DNA of 60,764 nt from positions 1 through 60,764 of the forward strand of contig NZ_CCDG010000071.1 of NCBI RefSeq assembly GCF_000723885.1. Reading direction: 5' to 3'. Made by a program: the position numbers and the translations under genes. The DNA comes from Paenibacillus camerounensis (GTDB taxonomy: Bacteria > Bacillota > Bacilli > Paenibacillales > Paenibacillaceae). A model generated the notes under the pieces. The model saw only the letters and a list, made by a program, of their open reading frames with translations. It ran no database searches and was not told the DNA's origin. Shown one piece after another: positions 17,108 to 24,918 of the stretch (positions are counted from its first letter, which is position 1; each line of letters opens with the position of its first letter).

Positions 17108-18566
17108 ATTCAATGTTATGGAGAAAAGCCCCGGTGAGCCGCAGCACCGCCCGCGCCTGATCATCGCGGGAACCGGCAGCGGGTCAGGCAAAACAACGGT
17201 GACACTTGGGCTGATGCGGGCCTTTGCCCGGCGGGGCCTGAAGGTACAAGGCTTCAAATGTGGCCCGGATTATATTGATCCGGCCTACCACGCTGCAGTA
17301 ACCGGACGCTCCGCCCGTAATCTCGACTCGTGGATGACCTCACACTCCTATCTGCAGGAGTATTTTCTGCGTTCTTCTGCAGACGCAGAGCTATCCATAG
17401 TGGAAGGAGTCATGGGGCTGTATGACGGAAAAGAAGCCACACAGCTTACTGGCTCTACTGCGGAAATTGCGCTTCTCACCGCCAGCCCGGTGCTGCTGGT
17501 GGCCGATGTTCGCAGCATGGGCCGCAGTGCGGCTGCGGTCGTGCTCGGCTTCCGGCAGCTGGAGCCGCGGGTGCAGATTGCAGCGGTCATCGTGAACCGC
17601 TGCGGCAGCCCCGGCCATTACCGGACAGTTAAGGCCGCCATTGAGGCTGCCTGCGGCATCCCGGTAATCGGCGGGCTGATGCGCGACGGTGAACTGGATA
17701 TACCGGAGCGGCATCTGGGCCTGCTGCCCGCGCTGGAACGGGGAGAGCTGGAGCCGCTGTTCGGGCATGCCGCAGATATGCTGGAGGCAGGCGTGAATCT
17801 GGACCAGCTGCTGGAAATTGCGGATTCTGCTCCTCCGCTGCAGTACATAGGGACAGATGTATCACCGTCTGCCCCGGCTGTTACAGTCCGGCAGAATAAC
17901 GGAGATTTTCCCGTTATAGCAGTTGCCAAAGATGCGGCATTCAATTTCTATTATGCCGACAATCTGGAGCTGCTGGCGCGTGCCGGGGCCCGGCTGCTTG
18001 AATTCAGCCCGCTGTGCGGAGATCCGGTACCGCCGGAGGCAGACGGAATCTATCTCGGCGGCGGCTTCCCCGAGGAATTCGCTGCGCAAATCTCCGCCAA
18101 TGCCGGATTCCTTGACGGTCTAAGAACAGCCGCGGTGCTGGGTATGCCGCTGTATGCGGAATGCGGCGGCTATATGGTGCTGGCCCGCTCCATTACCGAC
18201 CGGGCAGGGTCTGTGCACCGGATGGCCGGTATTATCCCGGCCCATGCCGTTATGCAGCAGCGCCGCGCGGCGCTGGGCTACCGCGAAGTAACCGCGCTGC
18301 AGGACAGCCTGCTGCTGAAGCAGGGCGAATCTCTGCGCGGCCATGAGTTTCACTACTCTGTAATGCATTATGATGAACAGGAACAGCAGCCTTATGCCTA
18401 TGAGAGCAGGGGGCGAAGCGGCAGCCAGCCGGAGGGCTATCTCCAGGGAAATGTTATGGCTGCTTATGCTCATATCCATCTTGCTTCTTATCCTCAGGCA
18501 GCAGTGCGGTTCATCTCTGCCTGCCGCTTATACCGGGAACAGCGGAATGCCGGACCCGGGCGATAA
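17091..18566 (+). CDS. cbiA: Cobyrinic acid a,c-diamide synthase
   Basis: A 491-residue CbiA/CobB that amidates the a and c carboxylates using ATP and glutamine. The P-loop GTGSGSGKTT is at 27-36. The C-terminal glutamine amidotransferase half carries the nucleophile cysteine in YAECGGYMVLA, and downstream HEFHYS and YAHIHLASYP segments. The start at 17091 follows GGGAGGAG; ATG at 17118 is an alternative. As the last gene of the operon it completes the route to cobyrinic acid a,c-diamide. Later steps are not encoded in this window. Confidence 0.94.
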   Translation: MKERSEFNVMEKSPGEPQHRPRLIIAGTGSGSGKTTVTLGLMRAFARRGLKVQGFKCGPDYIDPAYHAAVTGRSARNLDSWMTSHSYLQEYFLRSSADAELSIVEGVMGLYDGKEATQLTGSTAEIALLTASPVLLVADVRSMGRSAAAVVLGFRQLEPRVQIAAVIVNRCGSPGHYRTVKAAIEAACGIPVIGGLMRDGELDIPERHLGLLPALERGELEPLFGHAADMLEAGVNLDQLLEIADSAPPLQYIGTDVSPSAPAVTVRQNNGDFPVIAVAKDAAFNFYYADNLELLARAGARLLEFSPLCGDPVPPEADGIYLGGGFPEEFAAQISANAGFLDGLRTAAVLGMPLYAECGGYMVLARSITDRAGSVHRMAGIIPAHAVMQQRRAALGYREVTALQDSLLLKQGESLRGHEFHYSVMHYDEQEQQPYAYESRGRSGSQPEGYLQGNVMAAYAHIHLASYPQAAVRFISACRLYREQRNAGPGR

Positions 18567-18619
18567 ACTTCTCATGCTACAGGGGCTTTAAGCCCTTGTC
18601 CGGCTTATATGTCAACCGC

Positions 18620-18648
18620 TTGTCATATGAGCTGCAGGCACGTATAAT
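18620..18648 (+). promoter_or_regulatory. Promoter for the fructokinase gene
   Basis: TTGTCA (18620-18625) and TATAAT (18643-18648) are separated by 17 bp, a good vegetative promoter. A small ggggctttaagcccc-like dyad near 18582-18596 may mark the end of the cbi operon but lacks a T-run. Confidence 0.7.
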
Positions 18649-18690
18649 CGTTGTAAGAGAGCGTTTTATTTGTGAAGGGAGAATACTGCT

Positions 18691-19572
18691 GTGAGAGTGC
18701 TAGGAGCAATTGAAGCCGGTGGAACAAAATTTGTATGTGGAATCGGATATGAGGACGGGACTGTAACCGACCGGGTAAGCTTCCCGACAACAACCCCAGA
18801 GGAGACAATGGGGCTGGTACTGGACTATTTTTCGGACAAGAAGGTTGAAGCGCTGGGAATCGGCTCCTTCGGGCCAATTGACCCTATACCCGGCAGTCCA
18901 ACTTATGGTCATATAACGACAACCCCCAAACCTCACTGGGGAGGCTATGATCTGGTTGGTGCGGCTGCCCGGCATTTCAATGTGCCGATTGGCTTCGATA
19001 CCGATGTGAACGGGGCTGCTCTCGGTGAATATACCTGGGGTGCAGCGCAGGGACTGGACAGCTGCCTGTACATTACTGTAGGTACAGGCATCGGTGCGGG
19101 TGCAGTGGTAGGCGGACAGCTGATTCACGGCCTATCCCATCCGGAGATGGGACATATTCTGGTTCCGCGCCATCCGGAAGATACCTACAGCGGGTTCTGC
19201 CCGTATCACGGGGATTGCCTTGAGGGTCTGGCGGCCGGCCCTGCCATCGGCAGCCGCTGGGGCAAGCCTGCCGGTGAGCTGGACGCTGATCATCCTGGCT
19301 GGGCAATGGAAGCCCACTACCTGGCCCATGCGCTGATGAACTATGTGCTGATACTGTCTCCGCAGAAGATTGTTATGGGCGGCGGCGTCATGAAGCAGAG
19401 CCAGCTGTTCCCGCTGATTCATGCCAAGCTGCAGGAGCTGCTCAGCGGCTATGTTCAGCATCCGGCGCTGAATCAGCAGATCGGCAGCTACATTGTGCCT
19501 CCGGAGCTTGGCGACAATGCCGGGCTTGCCGGAGCGCTCGGCCTGGCCAAGCTGGCACTTGCAGGAGCCTGA
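18691..19572 (+). CDS. scrK: ROK-family fructokinase
   Basis: A 293-residue sugar kinase of the ROK family, closest in pattern to YdhR/GmuE-type fructokinases. The ATP-phosphate motif EAGGTK is at 8-13. The catalytic aspartate is expected in DTDVNGAALGE near 103. A zinc-binding cluster typical of ROK fructokinases is visible, from HPEMGHI through SGFCPYHGDCLEG. The start is GTG at 18691, after GGGAGAA. It has its own promoter. The substrate is likely fructose, but a related hexose cannot be excluded. Confidence 0.88.
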   Translation: MRVLGAIEAGGTKFVCGIGYEDGTVTDRVSFPTTTPEETMGLVLDYFSDKKVEALGIGSFGPIDPIPGSPTYGHITTTPKPHWGGYDLVGAAARHFNVPIGFDTDVNGAALGEYTWGAAQGLDSCLYITVGTGIGAGAVVGGQLIHGLSHPEMGHILVPRHPEDTYSGFCPYHGDCLEGLAAGPAIGSRWGKPAGELDADHPGWAMEAHYLAHALMNYVLILSPQKIVMGGGVMKQSQLFPLIHAKLQELLSGYVQHPALNQQIGSYIVPPELGDNAGLAGALGLAKLALAGA

Positions 19573-19584
19573 TCCAAAAAGAGA

Positions 19585-19682
19585 TTGACTGTACGGAAAT
19601 ATATGGTATTGTAGTTTCTAACAGCATAGCATGTATGAGGAAGCACCTCTTTCGCGATTTTCGCGGGAGAGGTGCTTTTTTT
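19585..19682 (+). ncRNA. Promoter plus strong terminator: short transcript or attenuated leader
   Basis: TTGACT (19585-19590) and TATTGT (19607-19612), spaced by 16 bp, are followed about 30 bases later by a strong hairpin, aagcacctct (19641-19650) with agaggtgctt (19668-19677), and a T-run to 19682. The predicted transcript is only about 60-65 bases. It could be a small RNA, an attenuated leader for the HRDC gene 140 bp downstream, or simply the fructokinase terminator next to a chance promoter. Confidence 0.45.
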
Positions 19683-19820
19683 TGCGTAAAGATAAGAAAG
19701 TACAGGTTTCATCAATCCTTTATCCTTATCTTCCCGCAGAACCGGATATCGTCCTGTTTAGGACGGCGTAGCCGTTTCTACTTGTGTGCCTGCTGTAAGA
19801 CGACGAAAGTAGGGATTCAT

Positions 19821-20840
19821 ATGCAGATTGTATTTTTGAACCGGTTGTCCAGAGTGTCCGGAGCCGATCAGGAGGTGTATGCCCAGCTCTGGATTGGTGA
19901 GGAGGAGGGATGCTGGCGTATCGGCTGGAGGGATTTTTCCGGAAGCCGCGAGGTAGACGAGCATATCTGGTATGAAGGCGGCTCCTGGAACGAGATGCTC
20001 TGTGTGTACAGGCATGAGTTGGCAGTGAAGATGGGCGACGGCTACAGGCCGCTGATTGAAGGCGCATTTCATGAGGAAGAGACTCTTGCCCAGCGCAGCC
20101 GTGAGCAGCAGAAGCTGCAGTATTACAGTGAGCGGCATGGCAATGAAGCTGTGTATGAGGCGTTGTGCGCCTGGCGCAGAGGTAAGGCCTCCAGTGAACG
20201 GAAGGCGCCGTATATTCTCGCCAGTAACCGTCTGCTGCGTATGCTCAGCGCTTTTCTGCCGCGAACGGAGGAAGAGCTGCTGCAGATTCCGGGAGTCGGG
20301 GAAGGCAAGGCCGCGCAGCATGGCAGCGACTGGCTTGCCATAACTGCTGATACCCCGCGGGAGCACAGCTATCCGCTTAGCTGGGTAAATGAAGCTGTGG
20401 AGGAAGAAGCCTTCTCATCCTGGCTCTACAAGCAGAAGGAAATCAAATATAAGAAGCAGCTCGAACAGCTGCGGCTGCGGCGGATAATGCTGCAGGGCAT
20501 TGAGAACGGGCTTGGCATGGAGCAGTTGCAGGCTGCGGGCGGAATCAGCCGGCGTGAGGTGCTAGAAGCGGCAGAGGAGCTGGAGAAGGAGGGCTACTCT
20601 GTTGAGAAGCTGATTGAGCATGAACTGCAGGAGGTTAGCGCGGAAGAGCAGATTAACATCTGGACAGCGTATGAGCTGATGGGGGATGCTTTTTTGAAGC
20701 CTGCGTTATATAAGGCATACGGGGAGAACTTCTCGCCGTCTGAGGGGCTGGATCTTTACTATGAGCGTCTGCGGCTGATCCGTATCCGGTTCCGGCGGGC
20801 ACAGCAGCCTCAGGCAGCAGGAGCAGCAGTAAGCTATTAG
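19821..20840 (+). CDS. HRDC-domain protein without helicase domain
   Basis: A 339-residue protein. An HRDC nucleic-acid-binding domain is visible at about 95-180, including LASNRLLRMLSAFLPRTEEE and the IPGVGEGKA turn. A helix-turn-helix-like segment follows near 230-270, resembling the helix-turn-helix that trails HRDC in some RecQ proteins. No helicase motor or nuclease motif is present. The first ~90 residues are a beta-rich domain of unknown role. Start at 19821 follows TAGGGATT; a longer in-frame reading runs back into the terminator and is rejected. A DNA or RNA transaction role is likely but unproven. Confidence 0.7.
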   Translation: MQIVFLNRLSRVSGADQEVYAQLWIGEEEGCWRIGWRDFSGSREVDEHIWYEGGSWNEMLCVYRHELAVKMGDGYRPLIEGAFHEEETLAQRSREQQKLQYYSERHGNEAVYEALCAWRRGKASSERKAPYILASNRLLRMLSAFLPRTEEELLQIPGVGEGKAAQHGSDWLAITADTPREHSYPLSWVNEAVEEEAFSSWLYKQKEIKYKKQLEQLRLRRIMLQGIENGLGMEQLQAAGGISRREVLEAAEELEKEGYSVEKLIEHELQEVSAEEQINIWTAYELMGDAFLKPALYKAYGENFSPSEGLDLYYERLRLIRIRFRRAQQPQAAGAAVSY

Positions 20841-20849
20841 AAATGGCAA

Positions 20850-20892
20850 AGGCGAAGGTTCCCATACTTTGCAGTAATGGTAGCCTTCGCCT
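20850..20892. terminator. Hairpin between convergent genes
   Basis: A 9-bp stem, aggcgaagg (20850-20858) with ccttcgcct (20884-20892), lies between the convergent HRDC and corA genes. T-runs are weak, so termination is only likely. Confidence 0.45.
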
Positions 20893-20914
20893 CAGCGTAT
20901 TCGTCCGTTATCGT

Positions 20915-21850
20915 TCATAGCCAATCCTTCTTGCGGAAAATCACGAGCATTCCGCAGCCGAGTGTGACCATCACGGCAATAACGCCATAATAGCCGTATT
21001 GTGAATGGGTCTCGGGTATATTGTCAAAGTTCATTCCGTATATTCCGGTTATGACGGTCAGCGGCATGAATATTGTAGTAATTGCAGTGAACACTCTCAT
21101 AATTTCATTGGCGCGGTTAGCGATACTGGACTGATAGGCTTCACGCAAGTTGCCCATCAGGTCGCGGTAGGTTTCAAAGGTTTCTGAGATCTTAACCGCA
21201 TTTTCATAAATATCACTGAAGTATTTCTGCAGCTGGTCATCGATCAGGCGCAGATCCTTTTTGTTCAGGGTGTTGATTACTTCCTTCTGCGGCCCAAGCA
21301 TCTTCTTCAGCCACAGAATTTCACTGCGCAGACCAATGATTTCGCTCAGATGCGTTTTCTTGGTATGCATCAGAATATCTTCCTCAAGCTTCTCGATCCG
21401 TGCTTCAATCCGGTCGCCGACAGAGAAATAGTTATCAACTACGATGTCAATCAGATGGTAGAGGAAGCGGTCAGGCGCACTGACCTCCTGTTCCCACAGG
21501 ATGGGCTTCAGGACGCGAAGCTCATGAATTTTTTGCTTAGTCACAGTAATGATGTAGTGTCTGCCTAAGAATACGTTAAGCGCCCGGAGGAAGATTTCCT
21601 CATCATCAAACCGGATGCTGTTAACTACAATGAAATAATGGCTCTCATAAATTTCGATCTTCGGCCGCTGCTCCTCTTCGCTGAGGCAGTCCTCTACGGC
21701 AAGATCATGCAGATTGAACAAAGGCTGGAGCTGCTCCAGGTCCTCATCATCAGCATCGATCCAGTAGAATCCTTCAGCCGGTGCGGTCAATGTTGCTTCA
21801 ATGTCATCAATCGGGGTAAAAACGCCTGCGTTCACCAGCCGGATTTTCAT
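20915..21850 (-). CDS. corA: CorA-type magnesium/cobalt channel
   Basis: A 311-residue CorA. The long cytoplasmic alpha/beta domain is followed by two C-terminal transmembrane helices; the selectivity motif YGMN lies between them, followed by FDNIPE. The very end is basic (FRKKDWL), as in the family. The start at 21850 is chosen because AAGGAG lies 8 bases upstream; an in-frame GTG at 21859 abuts that site and is rejected. A promoter at 22117-22145 and a ~240-base structured leader with its own terminator lie upstream, so metal-responsive attenuation is plausible. Confidence 0.93.
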   Translation of the reverse strand: MKIRLVNAGVFTPIDDIEATLTAPAEGFYWIDADDEDLEQLQPLFNLHDLAVEDCLSEEEQRPKIEIYESHYFIVVNSIRFDDEEIFLRALNVFLGRHYIITVTKQKIHELRVLKPILWEQEVSAPDRFLYHLIDIVVDNYFSVGDRIEARIEKLEEDILMHTKKTHLSEIIGLRSEILWLKKMLGPQKEVINTLNKKDLRLIDDQLQKYFSDIYENAVKISETFETYRDLMGNLREAYQSSIANRANEIMRVFTAITTIFMPLTVITGIYGMNFDNIPETHSQYGYYGVIAVMVTLGCGMLVIFRKKDWL

Positions 21851-21906
21851 CTGATTCACTCCTTATGTCCCCGGTCTTCTCCAGGGTTATGCTAATTAAA
21901 GCACAC

Positions 21907-22145
21907 GGAAAAAATCAGCTTGGCCGGCAGTACAATCAATGCTCATGGCCAGGATGACGTCTCGAGAGCATGAAGAAGTAGTGCTCCCGCCGCCGGCAAG
22001 CTGATGTTAATCCTGTGTGGTTGCTCACTTTGCACGCTTAACTGCGTACCCGGGTCGCCTTCCATTCTTCTCTCACCTCTGCTCCTCGTCATTTGTGCCT
22101 TTTGAAACACTTGTCTAGTATAACGCCGGGGTATGCCTCTTTCAA
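21907..22145 (-). promoter_or_regulatory. Structured corA leader RNA with terminator (unidentified riboswitch candidate)
   Basis: Minus-strand promoter TTGAAA (22140-22145) and TATACT (22117-22122) have a 17-bp spacer. In the transcript AUGACG (22087-22092) can pair with CGUCAU (21954-21959), and inside it GAAGAA (22065-22070) with UUCUUC (21972-21977); an AGGUGAG stretch lies between. A terminator stem, 21992-22005 with 21914-21928, ends in six U. Its arms interleave with the closing helices, so the two folds exclude each other. The position suggests a metal-sensing leader such as an M-box, but I could not match the M-box core. Confidence 0.55.
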
Positions 22146-22189
22146 GCTAAATTCTTTTCATTTTCAAGGCTCTTCAGCATTGTATGGAC

Positions 22190-22401
22190 TTGACGAAAAG
22201 CAGGTTCATGATTTAAAGTGAATTTTAAGAAAAAAATTGAATACAGCTAAATCTTATCAAGAGCAGGTGGAGGGACTAGCCCGATGAAACCCGGCAACCG
22301 GCGTGAAGACGCACGGTGCTAATTCTTGCGGAAGATATGCAGGGGAGAAAGCCCCGGCGTTGATTCTGGCAGATGAGAGAGGCACATATGACTGAACCTA
22401 T
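22190..22401 (+). promoter_or_regulatory. SAM-I riboswitch (S-box) of the metA-metI operon
   Basis: A candidate promoter TTGACG (22190-22195), 17 bp from TTAAAG, precedes the aptamer. The S-box starts at cttatcaagagcaggtgg (22253) and contains gggactagcccgatgaa and cccggcaacc, both hallmark stretches; the 3' side is near 22368-22383. A terminator follows at 22402-22433, so SAM binding should stop transcription of metA and metI. Confidence 0.95.
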
Positions 22402-22433
22402 ATGACCTTTCTCGTGCGAGAAGGGTCATTTTT
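22402..22433 (+). terminator. S-box terminator
   Basis: The stem atgacctttctcg (22402-22414) with cgagaagggtcat (22417-22429) is followed by a T-run. Confidence 0.85.
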
Positions 22434-22488
22434 GCATGGAAATCAGTTCAAGCTCAGGTACTAATTCGATTAAGGAGTGGACACAGCA

Positions 22489-23406
22489 ATGCCAATCAAA
22501 ATCCCTGACAGTTTACCGGCGAAAGAAGTATTATCCGGAGAAAATATCTTTGTAATGGATGAAAGCCAGGCTTTTCATCAGGATATCCGTCCGCTCAGGA
22601 TTGCTATCCTCAATCTGATGCCGACCAAGGAAACGACCGAGACGCAGCTGCTGCGCCTGATCGGTAATTCTCCCCTGCAGGTTGATGTAGTTCTGCTTCA
22701 TCCCAGCTCCCATACCTCCAAGAATACTTCTGCGGAGCACCTGAAGAGCTTTTATACAACCTTTGACGAGATCAGCAACCGCCGGTTCGACGGACTGATT
22801 GTGACCGGCGCTCCGGTTGAGCAGCTGGAGTTCGAGGATGTGAATTACTGGGAAGAGCTGCAGCAGATTTTTGAATGGAGCAAGCACAACGTTACATCGA
22901 CTATGCATATCTGTTGGGCGGCCCAGGCAGGCCTGTATCACCACTTTGGCGTTCAGAAGGTGAGCCTTGCCGAAAAATGCTTTGGAGTGTTCCCGCACAC
23001 GGTGAGCCATAATAATGTTAAGCTGCTGCGCGGCTTTGATGAAGTGTTCCATGTCCCGCACTCCCGCCATACCGATGTATCGCGTGAAGACATTGAGGCA
23101 AATCCCGAACTGCAGATTCTGGCTGAATCGGAGGAAGCCGGGGTCTACCTCGTGGCAACCCATGACGGCAAACAGATTTTTGTAACCGGGCATTCCGAAT
23201 ATGACCCGTTCTCGCTAAAATGGGAATATGACCGTGACATCGCGAAGGGTATGGAAGTCGCGCTGCCGAAGCATTATTATCCTAAGGATGATCCGCAGCG
23301 TACACCGCCGGCCGTATGGCGTGCCCATGCGAACTTATTGTTCGCCAACTGGCTCAATTACTATGTGTACCAGGAGACACCCTACGATATTGGTCCTATT
23401 ATCTAA
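22489..23406 (+). CDS. metA: Homoserine O-acyltransferase MetA (predicted acetyl-CoA specific)
   Basis: A 305-residue MetA that acylates homoserine in methionine synthesis. The catalytic triad is Cys142 in HICWAAQAG, His235 and Glu237 in GHSEYD. Residue 111 is Glu (APVEQLE); in characterised MetA proteins glutamate here goes with acetyl-CoA use, and glycine with succinyl-CoA, so this is probably an acetyltransferase despite the usual succinyltransferase name. The start at 22489 has AAGGAG upstream; a GTG at 22477 overlaps that site. SAM riboswitch control and the metI neighbour fit the pathway. Confidence 0.95.
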   Translation: MPIKIPDSLPAKEVLSGENIFVMDESQAFHQDIRPLRIAILNLMPTKETTETQLLRLIGNSPLQVDVVLLHPSSHTSKNTSAEHLKSFYTTFDEISNRRFDGLIVTGAPVEQLEFEDVNYWEELQQIFEWSKHNVTSTMHICWAAQAGLYHHFGVQKVSLAEKCFGVFPHTVSHNNVKLLRGFDEVFHVPHSRHTDVSREDIEANPELQILAESEEAGVYLVATHDGKQIFVTGHSEYDPFSLKWEYDRDIAKGMEVALPKHYYPKDDPQRTPPAVWRAHANLLFANWLNYYVYQETPYDIGPII

Positions 23407-23454
23407 TATATAGAAGGAATTCATTCACTCAACCCCACATTAGGAGGCTCACCG

Positions 23455-24639
23455 ATGGACGAGAAACTCAGGATTGAAAGCAGACTTGCACAAATAGGCT
23501 CACAGGAAGATCCCGCAACCGGGGCAGTTAATTATCCGATTTACAATGCAACGGCGTTCCGCCACCCGCGGCTTGGACAAAGCACCGGCTTTGATTACAT
23601 CCGCACCAAAAACCCGACCCGTTCTGTTCTTGAGACAGCGGCCGCTGAGCTGGAGTCCGGCGATGCCGGCTTTGCCTGCAGCTCCGGGATGGCAGCCTTG
23701 ACCACCGTGTTCGCTTTGTTTGGACAGGGAGATCATCTGGTTGTTTCCCTCGACCTGTACGGCGGAACCTATCGTCTGCTGGAACGGATTCTGTCCAAGT
23801 ACGGCATTACAGCCTCCTATGTGGATACCAACGATCTGGACGGGCTGGAAGCAGCCCGCCGTCCTGAGACAAAGGCAGTATTCATTGAGACACCGACCAA
23901 TCCGCTGATGATGATTACAGATATTGAAGCCGTGTGTACATGGGCCCGTCATCACGGGCTGCTGACCATTGTAGACAACACACTGCTTACACCGTTCTTC
24001 CAGCGTCCGCTTGAGCTTGGGGCAGATATTATTGTACACAGCGCAACTAAATACTTAGGCGGCCACAATGATGTGCTTGCCGGGCTGATTGTAACCAAAG
24101 GTGCCGACCTGTCAACGGAAATGGCGATTCTGCACAATTCCCTCGGAGCCGTACTAGCGCCTAATGACAGTTATCAGCTGATGAAGGGCATGAAGACACT
24201 GGCACTGCGCATGGAACGTCATGAGAGCAACGCCCTGGCCCTTGCCCGTTATCTGCTGGAGCATCCGGCAATTGCTGAAGTATTCCATCCGGGCCTGCCG
24301 GATCATCCGGGGTATGAAATCCAGAACCGGCAATCCTCGGGCAACACAGGCATCTTCTCCTTTAAGGTAAAAGATGCCCGTTACGTAGAGCCGCTGCTCC
24401 GCCATATCCGGCTGATTGCCTTTGCCGAGAGCCTCGGCGGCGTTGAATCCCTGATGACCTATCCTGCCGTGCAGACCCATGCTGATATTCCGGTGGAAAT
24501 CCGGGATGCTGTAGGTGTGGATGACCGGCTCCTGCGCTTCTCTGTCGGCATTGAGCATGAGAATGACCTGATTGCCGATCTCGCACAGGCGCTGGAGGCG
24601 GCACGAGCGGAGCTTGAACAGATTGTAGCAGCTGAATAA
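23455..24639 (+). CDS. metI: Cystathionine gamma-synthase / O-acetylhomoserine thiolyase (MetI-like)
   Basis: A 394-residue PLP enzyme of the Cys/Met metabolism family. Lys199 in SATKYLGGHND holds the cofactor. FDYIRTKNPTR near the N-terminus and the C-terminal FAESLGGVESL are conserved. It closely resembles MetI of Bacillus, which converts O-acetylhomoserine to cystathionine or homocysteine. It is 48 bp behind metA and shares its riboswitch, and the predicted acetyl specificity of MetA matches this substrate. A cystathionine beta-lyase (MetC) role is the main alternative. The start follows TAGGAGG. Confidence 0.88.
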   Translation: MDEKLRIESRLAQIGSQEDPATGAVNYPIYNATAFRHPRLGQSTGFDYIRTKNPTRSVLETAAAELESGDAGFACSSGMAALTTVFALFGQGDHLVVSLDLYGGTYRLLERILSKYGITASYVDTNDLDGLEAARRPETKAVFIETPTNPLMMITDIEAVCTWARHHGLLTIVDNTLLTPFFQRPLELGADIIVHSATKYLGGHNDVLAGLIVTKGADLSTEMAILHNSLGAVLAPNDSYQLMKGMKTLALRMERHESNALALARYLLEHPAIAEVFHPGLPDHPGYEIQNRQSSGNTGIFSFKVKDARYVEPLLRHIRLIAFAESLGGVESLMTYPAVQTHADIPVEIRDAVGVDDRLLRFSVGIEHENDLIADLAQALEAARAELEQIVAAE

Positions 24640-24653
24640 ATATACAAAGGAGG

Positions 24654-24690
24654 GACGGCAGCGCCGCATGTGCGCCGCCGTCTTTTTTTT
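24654..24690 (+). terminator. metA-metI operon terminator
   Basis: The stem gacggcagcgc/gcgccgccgtc closes over cgcatgt and is followed by eight T. Between here and 24918 there is a second dyad (cggcagc near 24794 with gctgccg near 24817) without T-run; no gene is seen. Confidence 0.85.
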
Positions 24691-24918
24691 GAAGAGTAAG
24701 AAAGGATATGTTCATGGGGGCCCGCAAATGACCTGAGTAAGCTTCCATGTTAAAGCCACGTTATATGGAGGTGTTTCGCCTGTACACGGGAGCGGCAGCA
24801 TCAAAACATTTTTCAAGCTGCCGGGATTATGTTAGGATGGAAGAACGAATGCTTGTATCTGTTTTTTTCTAAAATTTAATTATCCATAATATATGGACTT
24901 TGAAGGAGGCTGCGAACG

